The notes beneath the pieces are model-generated. The model was given only the letters and a program-made list of their open reading frames with translations, ran no database searches and had not been told where the DNA came from. From JAJFUE01 sp039683515 (GTDB lineage Bacteria > Sumerlaeota > Sumerlaeia > MVZB01): a stretch of 64,000 nt of DNA. The stretch covers positions 1-64,000 of the forward strand of contig JBDKRG010000008.1 of NCBI GenBank assembly GCA_039683515.1. Direction: 5' to 3'. The translations under genes were made by a program, and so were the position numbers. Shown piece by piece: positions 7,975 to 22,724 of this stretch (the first letter of the stretch is position 1; every line of letters starts with the position of its first letter).

Positions 7975-8849
7975 CTTGAGGTTCTTCACGACGCGCACTT
8001 CGTTGCCGCGGCCGATGTATTCGAGCCGGTCGAAGTGGAGGCGGCTGAGCATGATCCCGCGGCCGTGCGTGGAAAACAGCGCTCCGGGGGTGACTTCGGC
8101 CGGCAGGCTGCGCCAGTCGAAGCCGTCGCCGTCGTCGGTGATCGTCCACTCGCACGCGTTCCCGTCGATCCGCGCCTGGACCGAAACCTTGCGGCCGGCG
8201 ACGGCGGGGTCGGCCTTGCGGGCGGCGAGGAACTCGTTGTAGGCGCCGGCGCGGTCCATCGCCCGGGTCTTCTGGTCGTAGGTGATCCCGAGGTTGCCGT
8301 GCTCGATCGCGTTCGTGATCAGCTCGACCAGCGCCAGCCGCAGCATCGGGACGTCGGATTCGGGCAGGTGCTGGCCGGCCTGGTTGATCAGGTAGTCGAC
8401 GATGTCGTAGACGAGCTCGAGGCAGTTGCCGAACGTCATCGTCAGGCGGCTGTCGGTGATGAATTTGGAGACGGCGCGTTCCTTGTGGCGGGCCTCGGTC
8501 GCCGCGGCGTAGTGGTCGATCATGCCGAGGAGCTGCGCCGGCTCGACCGGCTTCTTGAGGTAGTTGTTGGCCTTGGTGCGCAGCGCCTTGAGCGCGTATT
8601 CCTCGCTGCCGTAGGCGGTGGCGACGATCACGATCGCCTCGGAATTGAGCTTGCGGATCTCGGCCAGGAGCTCGAGGCCGTTCATGCGCGGCATCTGGAT
8701 GTCGGTGATGACCACGTCGGGCGAAAACGCGTTGAACTGCTCGAGCGCCTCGAGGCCGTCGCCGGCAATGCGCGTCTGGTGGCCCGACGCCGTCAGGATG
8801 CTGTCCATGATGTCGGAGGTGATGTCGTCGTCGTCTGCGATGAGGATCT

Positions 8850-8853
<4 letters not shown>
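7972..8853 (-). CDS. Response regulator with receiver and C-terminal HATPase (anti-sigma-like) domain
   Basis: 293 residues. Residues 1-122 form a CheY-like receiver with the acidic cluster IADDDD, phosphoacceptor Asp51 in VITDIQMPRMNG and the conserved Lys in YLKKPVEP. Residues 150-293 carry a GHKL ATPase of the RsbW/SpoIIAB type, with N-box ELITNAIEHGN, DDGDGFDW and GRGIMLSR. The output is thus a serine-kinase-like or ATP-binding switch rather than DNA binding, and probably works by partner switching. Its ATG overlaps the stop of the hybrid kinase by four bases (ATGA), so the kinase is the likely phosphate source. Its stop codon is the TAG of a REP-like palindrome. Confidence 0.88.
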
Positions 8854-14579
<5,726 letters not shown>

Positions 14580-14719
14580 GGCCGGTTAACCTCGCAAAAC
14601 ATGGTAAGACGCGCAAATCCACCCCACGCAGCCATGGGCCACGCATCTTATCGGCACGCGTCAACGCCGGGATGATGGGAAAACACGCCCCGGTTTGGGC
14701 GGCTGTCCCCAAATTCCCG

Positions 14720-14749
14720 TTGTCGCGCGCATCCGCGACGCATTAGAAT
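14720..14749 (+). promoter_or_regulatory. Candidate sigma-70-type promoter for the LeuA/CimA-like gene
   Basis: TTGTCG at 14720-14725, an 18-base spacer and TAGAAT at 14744-14749. The -10 box matches the consensus at five of six bases. The predicted start of transcription is about 50 bases before the ATG at 14806. It lies between divergent genes. Confidence 0.45.
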
Positions 14750-14805
14750 GCGCGAAATGTACGGCCCGGCCCACGCCGGACAGAACCAGGAATTGAACCG
14801 CCACC

Positions 14806-16365
14806 ATGACCCCGCGCCCCACCGCCAAACCCGCCCAGTCCGGCTCCTTCGAGCTGATGGACACCACGCTGCGCGACGGAGAGCAGACCGAAGGGGTCTC
14901 GATCCTGACCGAGGAGAAGCTGGCGATCGCGCGCGCGCTCCTGGAGACGCTCAAGGTCGACCGGCTCGAGGTGGCCTCGGCGCGCGTCAGCCAGGGCGAG
15001 CACGCCACGCTCAAGACGATCTGCAACTGGGCGCGCCGCGCCGGCTACCTCGACCGGATCGAGGTGCTGGGGTTTGTCGATCACAAGCTGTCGGTCGACT
15101 GGGTGCAGTCGGCCGGCGGCAAGGTGGTCAACCTGCTGACCAAGGGCTCGCGCAAGCACTGCGAGATGCAGCTGGGCAAGACGCTCGCCCAGCACCTCAA
15201 GGACATCAACCAGACGGTCGGCTACGGCGTCGGCCGCGGCATCCAGTTCAACATCTACCTCGAGGACTGGTCGGGCGGGATGCTGTATTCGCCCGATCAC
15301 GTGTTCGCCATGCTCGACGCCGTCGCGAAGATGCCGTTCAAGCGCATCATGCTCCCCGACACGCTCGGGCTGCTCGCCCCGCCGCAGGTCGAGCGCTTCA
15401 TCGGCGAAATGGTCGACCGCCACCCCGGGACGCTGTTCGATTTCCACGCGCACAACGACTACGGCCTGGCGACGGCCAACTGCCTGGCGGCGCTCAAGGC
15501 CGGGGCCCGCGCCATCCACGCCACGATCAACGGCCTCGGCGAGCGCGCCGGCAACGCCCCGCTCGACGAGGTCGTCGTCGGCGCCAAGGACTTCCTGGGG
15601 CTGCGCTGCGCCATCAACGAGAAGCGCCTCGCCGACGTCTCGCGCCTGACGGCCGTCTTCACCGGCAAGCGCATCGCGTGGAACAAGCCGATCACCGGCG
15701 AGGACGTCTTCACCCAGACCGCCGGCATCCACGCCGACGGCGACAAGAAGGGCGAGCTCTACACCAGCCGCCTCACCCCCGACCGGTTCGGCCGCAAGCG
15801 CTCCTACGCCCTCGGCAAGCTGATGGGCAAGGCCAGCCTCGACTTCAACCTCGCCAAGCTCGGCATCCACCTCAACAAGGAGCAGAAGCAGCTCCTGCTC
15901 AGGCGGATCGTCGAGCTCGCCGACACCAAGAAAAGCATCACCGGCGAGGACCTGCCGTTCATCATCTCGGACGTCCTCGGCCAGCCCGGCGAGCGCCTCT
16001 TCGAGATCAAGGATTTCATGATCGTCAGCAACCGCGGGCTGCGGCCGGCGGCGTCGATCCTCGTCTGCTGCCGCGGCAAGGAATACCAGGCCACGGCGAC
16101 CGGCGACGGCGGCTACGACGCGTTCTTCAAGGCGCTGTGCACGCTGGAGAAGGACCTCGGCTTCAAGCTGCCGCGGCTGGTCGACTACAACGTCCGCATC
16201 CCGCCCGGCGGCAAGACCGACGCCCTCGTCGAGACGACGATCACGTGGGAGGGCGGCCTCAAGACCCGCGGCGTGAACTCGGACCAGCTCACCGCGGCGA
16301 TCGACGCCACCAGCCACGCCATGAACATCATCGCGCGCAGCGCGAAGAATGTTTCGAAGCGTTGA
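14806..16365 (+). CDS. Alpha-isopropylmalate/citramalate synthase family enzyme with C-terminal regulatory domain
   Basis: Claisen-type condensation of acetyl-CoA with a 2-oxo acid. The DRE-TIM barrel covers about residues 14-290, with TTLRDGEQTEG at 20-30, the metal-binding pair His214 and His216 in FHAHNDYGLATAN, and NGLGERAGNAPLDEV. From about 370 to 505 comes a LeuA-type allosteric domain with two similar halves. At 519 residues it is close to LeuA. The sequence alone does not decide between 2-isopropylmalate synthase (leucine) and citramalate synthase (isoleucine); its divergence from classical LeuA makes the citramalate or a broader role possible. No leu or ilv genes are adjacent. Confidence 0.82.
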   Translation: MTPRPTAKPAQSGSFELMDTTLRDGEQTEGVSILTEEKLAIARALLETLKVDRLEVASARVSQGEHATLKTICNWARRAGYLDRIEVLGFVDHKLSVDWVQSAGGKVVNLLTKGSRKHCEMQLGKTLAQHLKDINQTVGYGVGRGIQFNIYLEDWSGGMLYSPDHVFAMLDAVAKMPFKRIMLPDTLGLLAPPQVERFIGEMVDRHPGTLFDFHAHNDYGLATANCLAALKAGARAIHATINGLGERAGNAPLDEVVVGAKDFLGLRCAINEKRLADVSRLTAVFTGKRIAWNKPITGEDVFTQTAGIHADGDKKGELYTSRLTPDRFGRKRSYALGKLMGKASLDFNLAKLGIHLNKEQKQLLLRRIVELADTKKSITGEDLPFIISDVLGQPGERLFEIKDFMIVSNRGLRPAASILVCCRGKEYQATATGDGGYDAFFKALCTLEKDLGFKLPRLVDYNVRIPPGGKTDALVETTITWEGGLKTRGVNSDQLTAAIDATSHAMNIIARSAKNVSKR

Positions 16366-16486
16366 TTCTTCACAAAACCCATGGAGCCCATGGACCGGCG
16401 TCCCCCGGCCGAGCGCCGAGACCCGATCGTTCGCGCGCCCGACCCCGCGCCGGCGGCGGCGGAAGACGATTTCCCGGTCAAAAGGC

Positions 16487-16516
16487 TTGACGAGGGGCGG
16501 AAGGGTTTTTTATGGT
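16487..16516 (+). promoter_or_regulatory. Candidate promoter of the tRNA-His gene
   Basis: TTGACG at 16487-16492, an 18-base spacer and TATGGT at 16511-16516, about 50 bases upstream of the tRNA. The -35 box matches the consensus at five of six positions and the -10 box at four. Confidence 0.5.
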
Positions 16517-16568
16517 ATTGGTTTGCCGGGCGGCTGGACGTGCCCAGACAGCCCTCCGCGCGTCTCCT

Positions 16569-16646
16569 GGTGGGTGTAGCTCAGTTGGTTAGAGCGCCAG
16601 GTTGTGGCCCTGGAGGCCGTGGGTTCAAGTCCCATCACCCACCCCA
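16569..16646 (+). tRNA. tRNA-His (anticodon GTG)
   Basis: Full cloverleaf: acceptor GTGGGTG (16570-16576) pairs with CACCCAC (16636-16642), with a D-arm GCTC, anticodon stem CCAGG/CCTGG, anticodon GTG at 16604-16606, and a T-arm with GTTCAAG. The discriminator is C at 16643 and CCA is encoded at 16644-16646. The base at 16569 is G, so the extra G-1 diagnostic of tRNA-His is encoded and pairs with C73. Confidence 0.97.
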
Positions 16647-16659
16647 TTCTTAAAAAAAT

Positions 16660-16766
16660 CCGAATCATTCAGAATTTCTAAATTCGAAACAAATTCGAAT
16701 CAGTCAGAAATTCGAAATCCGAAACAAATTCGAATCGGTCGAAATTCGGAACAAATTCGATCAAGG
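16660..16766. repeat. AAATTCGAA/CAAATTCGAAT low-complexity repeats
   Basis: AT-rich tandem and interspersed units of AAATTCGAAT, CGAAATCCGAAA and ACAAATTCG, directly after the tRNA and before the family A palindrome. The base composition is much more AT-rich than the flanking genes. No open frame with coding character was seen. Confidence 0.65.
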
Positions 16767-16795
16767 CAGAGTCGGGTCGAAGACCCGACCTACCG
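16767..16795 (-). repeat. REP-like palindrome family A, copy 1, supplying a stop codon
   Basis: Stem GTCGGGTC (16771-16778), loop GAA, stem GACCCGAC (16782-16789), flanked by CAGA and CTACC. On the minus strand the flank reads GGTAGG, and its TAG is the stop codon of the pterin dehydratase gene. The same element occurs inside two coding regions at 55101 and 57969. Confidence 0.8.
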
Positions 16796-17086
16796 CACAT
16801 CGTCGATTCCTTTGGCCAAGACAAAGTCGGCGCGGGTGACGGCGTTCTTCTTATGCGTCCAGATGCGCACCCGCACTTCGTCGTATGAGACCATGATGTC
16901 CGGGTGATGGTCGAGTTCCGTGGCCACCGCGGCAACGCGATTGACGAACGCGATCGCCTCGAGGAACGATTCGAAATGATACAGTTTGGCGATCGCAAGG
17001 CCGTCGCGCGCCCAGTCCGGCATCGACTTGAGTTCCCGCTCGATTTCATGATCGCTCAAAACTTCGAAATGCCCTTCGAGTCCCAT
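16790..17086 (-). CDS. phhB: Pterin-4-alpha-carbinolamine dehydratase
   Basis: Dehydrates 4a-hydroxytetrahydropterin, recycling tetrahydropterin, usually for aromatic amino acid hydroxylases. At 98 residues it is family length. The diagnostic motif ELDHHPDI is at residues 57-64, with catalytic-site His60 and His61, and the third histidine lies in WTHKKNAVTRADF (His78), followed by a terminal LAKGIDDV. It stands alone on the minus strand with no phenylalanine hydroxylase gene in view. The stop codon TAG comes from the edge of a REP-like palindrome, so the C-terminal boundary may have been reset by that element. Confidence 0.93.
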   Translation of the reverse strand: MGLEGHFEVLSDHEIERELKSMPDWARDGLAIAKLYHFESFLEAIAFVNRVAAVATELDHHPDIMVSYDEVRVRIWTHKKNAVTRADFVLAKGIDDVR

Positions 17087-17179
17087 TCGAAATCCTTTCC
17101 GCCCGGGCCGCCGCGCGGCGGCCTACTATGAACTTGACCGCCGTGGCCGGATTCGTCATGGTTTGAGCCCGAGGTACTC

Positions 17180-19933
17180 ATGATAGCACCGACCGGCCAG
17201 ATCCATAAAACACCAGCCGAACCGCCCGGATTCTGGTTCGTGCTGGCCGCGCTGGCGGTCGTCTTTTACGGAAGCTACCTGGCCGGCGACATCCCGGTCG
17301 GCGCCGACAACTCGCTCTTTTACGCCCCGTTTTATTCGCTCCGGTGGGACGGCGGGCCGCCGCTGTGGAACCGGTTCTCGATGTCCGGGTCGCCGCTGGC
17401 CGACAACCTGCAGGCCGCGATGCTCTACCCGCCGCGCTGGCCGTTTTTCTTCACCGACTGGCGCAACTACTTCGGCCCGTTCAACTTCATCCACTACCTC
17501 GTCGCCCTCATCGGGATGGGCGTCTTCCTTCGGATCCTCAAACTGTCGCCGACGGCCGCCCTGGTCGGCGCGATCGTGTTCGCCGGCAGCGGGCACATGG
17601 CCGGCCGCGTCATCAACCCCACGATCTTTTACGCCTGCTGCTGGCTGCCGCTGCTGCTGGCCGGGGCCGCCGGGGGGGAGCGGCGCCACGGCTGGCTGAC
17701 CACGCTGGCCATGGCGATGATCGCGACGATCGGCTCGCCGCACCTGCTGTTTTACGGGACGCTCGCCTACGGCGTGACGCTCCTCGTCCTCGCCCGCGGG
17801 AGCCTGCGCGACATCGCCCGCCTGTGCGTGGCGCGCGGATTTTACCTGGGGCTCGGTTTCCTGATGGCCGCGCCGACGGCCCTGCCCGGCGTGCTGCGCG
17901 CCGGGCGCTCGGTGCGCACGCTCACGACCGTCGAGGCCAACCTGCGCGACTCGGTCGGCTGGGGCGAAATTTTCCCGGTCCTGCTCGGCGGGACCGGCAC
18001 GCAGGTCTACCCCGAATACATCGACAAAAGCGGCTACGTCGGCCCGCTGCTGCTGGTTGCGATTCTGTTTTTGTTCTTGAGCCGGGGCGTGTGGCGCGAC
18101 CGGCGGCTGTGGGCCGGCCTCGCCCTGGTGGGGCTCGGGTTTTATTTCGCGCTCGGCCGGAACATCGGCCTCCAGTTCATCGTGCCGTACGTGCCGGGGC
18201 TCAAGCTGCTCGCCGGGCCGGCGCGGGCTCTGGTCCTGGCCGCCGCCGGCCTGGCGGTGCTTGCCGCGCTTGCGGCCGATCGGCTCGCCGCATGCGACAA
18301 AACCCGCGCTCTGCGCTGGGCCGGAGCGGCGCTGATCGGCCTCGGCATCCTCGCCGCGCTCAGGTTCCATTTCGCGATCGCCGGCGCGAGCCGGCAGTAC
18401 GGCCCCATCCCGGCGCTCGAGTGGGCGCGCGCGTGGCTGTACGGGCCGGGTTCGGTCCCGCCGCCGCTCTTCCGCGCGCTCGACGCCGCGACGGTGTTCG
18501 TCGCCGGCGGCGTGGCGACGGCGGTTCTCGCCAAACGAACCAACGTCCTGGCCTGCGTCCTGGCCGCGATCCTGTTCGCCGAGCTCCTGCACTTCTCGCC
18601 GCGCGTGTGGCCGCCGATCGGCAAGGGGACCGATTTCAACCCGAGCCCGCAGGTTCAGTTCCTCGCCACAATGCGCGACGCCGACCCGGCCCAGCCGTTC
18701 CGGTTCGCGGCGTTCGACGCCATCCAGACGTTCAACTCCGACTACAACGACCAGCACAAGTTCAATTTCCTGCTGCCGAACCTGTCGACGCTTTATGGAC
18801 TCGAGGACATTCGCGGCTTCGACCCGCTGATCCTCAAGGATTACGAGGCGCTGTTTGCGCGGACCGGCGGCCGCTCGGCGATCGACGACCCGATCCGCAC
18901 GCTGAACTTCGCGCGGCCCGACGACGAATTGTTCGACTGGCTCAACGTCCGCTACCTGATCGGCGGCCCGTGGGACCGCACGCTGAGCCTGTCGGTGCAG
19001 ACGCTCACCACTGACAACCCGCTTCAGGCGCCGCTCGGCTGGACCGATTTCGGCACCACCGCGCCGATCACCGCCTGGTCGTTCGTCTCGCAGGTCAACG
19101 CCGGCGTGCCGCTGGAGATCGGCCATGAAATGGCGACGCTGATCGTCGAGGCGGACGAGGGCACGTTCCGCTTCCCGGTGCGCTACGGGATCGAAACCGG
19201 CTATTTCGGGTCGCTGAACAAGCTGCGGCTGAAACCGGACCCGGACTGGCGCGCGATCACGCAGGTCATGAGCACGGCCCCGTTCCCCCGGCGCGGCTAC
19301 GATTACAAAATCAGGCTGGCCACGTTCCGCGCGCGGATCGATTTCGGCCGGCCGCTGCGCGCGCGCGCGGTCGAGTGGGAACTCGCCGAGCCCCGCGCGT
19401 CGTTCTTCATCGAGTCGCAGGCGTACCGGCTGGCCCGCTCGGCGGGCGACCCGTGGAAACTCGCGTTCGGCTCGGAGAGCGACGTCGCGCCGGTTTATGA
19501 ATACACGAACGCGACGCCGCGGGCGATGCGCGTGGACGATTACGCGGTCAACCCGGCCGGGGCGGCCATCGATCCCGGCCTCCTGCGCGCCGCGCATCGC
19601 GCACCCGACTCGAAGTTCGTTTCATACCGGACCAACTCGTTGACGGTCGAGACCGAGGGGCGAAAGGGCGGCCTCCTGGTCCTGCGCGAAATCTGGACGC
19701 CCGGCTGGACGGCGCGGGTCAACGGCAAGGACGAAACGGTGTTGCGCGTCAACGACCTGCTGCGCGGCATCCCCGTTCCGCCCGGCAAGTCGACCGTCGA
19801 GCTGGCCTATCGCCCGCGCCTGAACTTCGCGCTGCTGGCGGTTGCGCTGGCGGCGTTGATGGTCACGATATCGTGTCAGAAGTTCGTGATCCCGTCTTCG
19901 GGCGGGGCGAATCCGCGCGACCGTTCCGCCTGA
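17180..19933 (+). CDS. YfhO-family multi-pass membrane protein
   Basis: 917 residues. The first hydrophobic segment is at about 18-38, followed by a loop with GADNSLFYAPFYSLRW and MSGSPLADNLQAAMLYPPRWPF. This acidic and Pro-rich entry is characteristic of YfhO-type membrane proteins, which in Firmicutes are linked to glycosylation of lipoteichoic acid. About a dozen membrane segments run to roughly residue 480, then a large soluble part of about 350 residues, and a final hydrophobic helix at about 885-905. I infer a GT-C-like fold acting on a lipid-linked sugar. The substrate is unknown, and teichoic acids are not expected in this kind of organism. Confidence 0.7.
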   Translation: MIAPTGQIHKTPAEPPGFWFVLAALAVVFYGSYLAGDIPVGADNSLFYAPFYSLRWDGGPPLWNRFSMSGSPLADNLQAAMLYPPRWPFFFTDWRNYFGPFNFIHYLVALIGMGVFLRILKLSPTAALVGAIVFAGSGHMAGRVINPTIFYACCWLPLLLAGAAGGERRHGWLTTLAMAMIATIGSPHLLFYGTLAYGVTLLVLARGSLRDIARLCVARGFYLGLGFLMAAPTALPGVLRAGRSVRTLTTVEANLRDSVGWGEIFPVLLGGTGTQVYPEYIDKSGYVGPLLLVAILFLFLSRGVWRDRRLWAGLALVGLGFYFALGRNIGLQFIVPYVPGLKLLAGPARALVLAAAGLAVLAALAADRLAACDKTRALRWAGAALIGLGILAALRFHFAIAGASRQYGPIPALEWARAWLYGPGSVPPPLFRALDAATVFVAGGVATAVLAKRTNVLACVLAAILFAELLHFSPRVWPPIGKGTDFNPSPQVQFLATMRDADPAQPFRFAAFDAIQTFNSDYNDQHKFNFLLPNLSTLYGLEDIRGFDPLILKDYEALFARTGGRSAIDDPIRTLNFARPDDELFDWLNVRYLIGGPWDRTLSLSVQTLTTDNPLQAPLGWTDFGTTAPITAWSFVSQVNAGVPLEIGHEMATLIVEADEGTFRFPVRYGIETGYFGSLNKLRLKPDPDWRAITQVMSTAPFPRRGYDYKIRLATFRARIDFGRPLRARAVEWELAEPRASFFIESQAYRLARSAGDPWKLAFGSESDVAPVYEYTNATPRAMRVDDYAVNPAGAAIDPGLLRAAHRAPDSKFVSYRTNSLTVETEGRKGGLLVLREIWTPGWTARVNGKDETVLRVNDLLRGIPVPPGKSTVELAYRPRLNFALLAVALAALMVTISCQKFVIPSSGGANPRDRSA

Positions 19934-19941
19934 AGACGCGA

Positions 19942-20964
19942 CTACGAACAAATTCGATACGACCTGCACGCGCGCGGCATCGGCGCGGGGAGCGACGGGC
20001 GCGGGACGACGATCCAGCCTTGAAGCTCGCTTGATCCCTCGAACGGCGGGAACCGGCCGTCGACGTCGATGTTCACGCCGAACGGGAGCGAGTCGACCGC
20101 CAGCGCGGCATCGCGCCACTCCGGCCCCGCCGCAAGGCAGTCGGCCGGCAGGATCGGGTTGGCCCACACCGGCGTCATCACGCGCGCGCCGCCGGCGTTC
20201 TCTTCCAGCATCGTGTCGAGGCTCGCGACCCACTGGGCCGTCGTCGGCTCCTCGTCTCTTTTGAAACTCGCGCTCCCCTCCCCGGTCACCTCGAGCCGGC
20301 CTTCCTCTTCGACGATCCGCCCGGCCTTTGCCTCGTCCTCCCAGGCGCGCTGGGCCTTGTCCCACAGCACGTCCGCCAGCAGCGAGGGGTCGTCGTACCC
20401 CACCAGCAGCGCGAGCCCCGCATCCGGCCAATAGGCGATGAGCCGATCCTCCGCCCCCGGCTCGCGCAAGTGCGGCAGGCACTCGTTCCAGACGAGAACC
20501 TTGAGCCTCGGCTCGAACTCCGCGCCCTCGGCCGCCGGCCAGAGCATCGCCTTGGCGGCCATCGCGATCGGCGCCCCGAGCGGGGCGTAAACCTCGACCG
20601 GCAGCGCCAGCGCCGACCCGCCCGCCAGGCGCCCGCGCACGCAAATCATCGGCTGGACGCGGATCTTGTCGATCAGGCGGCCGTACTGGCCGTAGTCGAT
20701 CTCGGTCGCGTCGAACCGCGCCTTGAGGTGCGCGGCCGGGTCCCAGTTCGCCGGCAGCGGCCGCTCGATCCGGTGCGCGGCGAGCCCCATGAGGTTCGTC
20801 GTCTCGTGCTTCTTGCACATCTCGCGCAGGTCTTCCATCCCCTCGTCGAGGAGGATCTGCGTGCGGGAAAGAAGCCGCTCCAGCAGCGGCGCCGGCGTGA
20901 CGCCCCGCGCCTGGAACGTCGCGCCTGAATCGAAATGTTTACAGTCGAATGGTTTCTGGTCCAT
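19942..20964 (-). CDS. Hypothetical protein, family not recognised
   Basis: 340 residues, no signal peptide or membrane segment, mildly acidic. Helical N-terminal part (about 1-70) with LLSRTQILLDEGMEDLREM, then a mixed region containing GQYGRLIDKIRVQPMICVRG and two Trp-rich segments (VLWDKAQRAWEDE, TAQWVASLDTMLEEN). The basic last residues follow a Pro-rich run. It is convergent with the YfhO-like gene, with only eight bases between them. The next gene upstream, mutY, is divergent. No function can be assigned. The unbroken 1-kb frame, with codon use like its neighbours, supports a real gene. Confidence 0.6.
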   Translation of the reverse strand: MDQKPFDCKHFDSGATFQARGVTPAPLLERLLSRTQILLDEGMEDLREMCKKHETTNLMGLAAHRIERPLPANWDPAAHLKARFDATEIDYGQYGRLIDKIRVQPMICVRGRLAGGSALALPVEVYAPLGAPIAMAAKAMLWPAAEGAEFEPRLKVLVWNECLPHLREPGAEDRLIAYWPDAGLALLVGYDDPSLLADVLWDKAQRAWEDEAKAGRIVEEEGRLEVTGEGSASFKRDEEPTTAQWVASLDTMLEENAGGARVMTPVWANPILPADCLAAGPEWRDAALAVDSLPFGVNIDVDGRFPPFEGSSELQGWIVVPRPSLPAPMPRACRSYRICS

Positions 20965-21064
20965 AGTAGCGTCCAGCCAGCGGGCTCAAAACAACCGGTC
21001 AGTCTGCCACAAGCCGGTCCGGCTGGAGAAGCCAATTCGGAATGCCCCCGGCGGTTCGCTTTTC

Positions 21065-22168
21065 ATGCCCGACTCTGAACAGACTCTTGCCGAGCTCGAC
21101 GACGCCACGGTCGCCACCGCGCGCCGGCGGCTTTTGCGCTGGTACGACGAGGAGCACCGGCCGCTGCCGTGGCGCACCAAGCCGTCCGAATACCGCACGG
21201 TCGTCTCCGAGTTCATGCTGCAGCAGACGCAGGTCGCGACGGCGCTCCAGTTTTTCGAGCCGTTCATCGAGCGGTTCCCGTCGTTCGCGGCCCTGGCGGC
21301 GGCCTCCGAGGAGGACGTCCTGCGCGCGTGGTCGGGGCTGGGCTACTACCGGCGCGCGCGGATGCTCAAGCGCGCGGCCGAGGCGATCGTCCGGCTGCAC
21401 GGCGGCGACCTCCCCCAAACGCGCGACGAACTGGCGGCGCTGCCGGGATTCGGCCCGTACACGGTCGGCGCGGTCGGCTCGATCGCGCTCGGCATCGTCC
21501 TGCCGCTCGTCGACGGCAACGTGCGCCGCGTGATCGGCCGGATGCTGGCGATGGACGAGGACCTGACCGCCGGCCCCGGCCGCCGGCGGCTGTGGTCGGC
21601 GTGCGAGCGCCTTGTGGACCCCAAGCGCCCCGGCGATTTCAACCAGGGCCTCATGGAACTGGGCGCGACGATCTGCCTGCCGCGCGAGCCGCTCTGCCTG
21701 GCCTGCCCGCTCTTCGACATCTGCCGCGCGCGCTTCTCCGGAATGCCCGAGGATTTCCCCGCCCCCGCCGCCCGGCCCAAGCTCAAACACGTCCGCGAGG
21801 TCGCCGTGGCGCTCATGCGCGGCGGCAAGGTGTTGGTCCTGCGCCGCGGCGAAAGCGGCGCGTTCGCGGGCATGTGGGAACTGCCGCGCCTGGACAGCCG
21901 CGAGCTGCTCGAGGCCGGCGAGCTCACCCCCGAGCGCGTGCTCTTCGACCTCGTCCGGATCCGCCCGCACGCCGCCGAAAGCATCGGCTCGAGCCGCTCG
22001 ATCTTCACGCATCACCGGATCACGACCGAGCTCTTCCGCGCCGAGTCCTCCGGCGGCGAGCCGATCCGCCGCCAGCGCCACGTCGCGCACAAATGGGTCT
22101 CCCCCCGCTCGCTGCACGCCCTGCCCGCCAGCCGCGCGCAGCGCCGCCTGTTCGAGCTGATCAAATAA
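21065..22168 (+). CDS. mutY: Adenine DNA glycosylase MutY
   Basis: Removes adenine mispaired with 8-oxoguanine in base-excision repair. The helix-hairpin-helix glycosylase domain carries SEFMLQQTQV with catalytic Glu49, GLGYYRRA, hairpin LPGFGPYTVGA and VDGNVRRV with catalytic Asp150. The iron-sulfur cluster ligands are Cys204, Cys211, Cys214 and Cys220 (C-X6-C-X2-C-X5-C). A NUDIX-like 8-oxoG recognition domain follows at about 235-367. The frame continues upstream to 20723 into the divergent gene's coding region. ATG at 21065 gives a normal N-terminus (367 residues) and clears that gene. Confidence 0.95.
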   Translation: MPDSEQTLAELDDATVATARRRLLRWYDEEHRPLPWRTKPSEYRTVVSEFMLQQTQVATALQFFEPFIERFPSFAALAAASEEDVLRAWSGLGYYRRARMLKRAAEAIVRLHGGDLPQTRDELAALPGFGPYTVGAVGSIALGIVLPLVDGNVRRVIGRMLAMDEDLTAGPGRRRLWSACERLVDPKRPGDFNQGLMELGATICLPREPLCLACPLFDICRARFSGMPEDFPAPAARPKLKHVREVAVALMRGGKVLVLRRGESGAFAGMWELPRLDSRELLEAGELTPERVLFDLVRIRPHAAESIGSSRSIFTHHRITTELFRAESSGGEPIRRQRHVAHKWVSPRSLHALPASRAQRRLFELIK

Positions 22169-22234
22169 TTTTATTGAGAATTAAACACCCAATCAGATAA
22201 TCGGGCGTGCATTCATTCGAATTGAGAGCATGCC

Positions 22235-22714
22235 ATGGGCCATCATATCACAGCCTTCATTGTGAAGAAGGACTTGGCGCGGAAAGTCTCCGCGCGCGAG
22301 CCGCGCCTCAAGTCGGCCCCGCTGCGCCAGGGCCTCGCCCTGTTCCCGGTTTCCGACGAACTGCTCGACGAGGTTTTCCCCTCGACCGACGGCCCCGATT
22401 TTCCGGAGATGTTGCACCTCGGCGGCGGGTTCGCCGGATTCCTGATCGAACTGTCCGGCTCCGGACCGGTGATGTATTTCTGGACGGAATACCTGGGCGG
22501 CAACGGCGCCCAGGCCGCGATCGTGTTCAAAAACGGCGAGGTCGTTTATCGCGGCGACTCGGGCGAGGTGAAACCCATGGAGCAGTCCAAAGGCCCGATC
22601 AACGCCGCACTCGGCAAGATGGGCGCGCTCTCGCTGGTTGTGTTCGATCGATTCGATGCGGTGGGTCTCGGCAAATACCGCGACACCTGGGATGTGCTTG
22701 AATCTCTTCGGTAA
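22235..22714 (+). CDS. Hypothetical protein; stand-alone copy of the domain at the N-terminus of the 23576 gene
   Basis: 159 residues, cytoplasmic, unrecognised fold. It aligns along its whole length with residues 1-150 of the phosphatase fusion two genes downstream. Shared features are HHITAFIVKK against HQVAAFIVRQ, the basic/charged RLK(S/A) turn, LALFPVSDELLDEVF against LAIIPLPYEFLEEVV, an FxTEYxGG against FETDYFGG motif, and GPINAALGKMG against GPINRALAHIG. It is the first gene of a tight plus-strand run of three (gaps of 10 and 20 bases), so the two domain copies and the lipoprotein between them are probably made together. Confidence 0.7.
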   Translation: MGHHITAFIVKKDLARKVSAREPRLKSAPLRQGLALFPVSDELLDEVFPSTDGPDFPEMLHLGGGFAGFLIELSGSGPVMYFWTEYLGGNGAQAAIVFKNGEVVYRGDSGEVKPMEQSKGPINAALGKMGALSLVVFDRFDAVGLGKYRDTWDVLESLR

Positions 22715-22724
22715 AGGAATCCCG

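Noticed and set aside
20723..22168. MutY start at 20723
   Set aside because: The extension overlaps the divergent gene and has no similarity to MutY; ATG 21065 fits the family.
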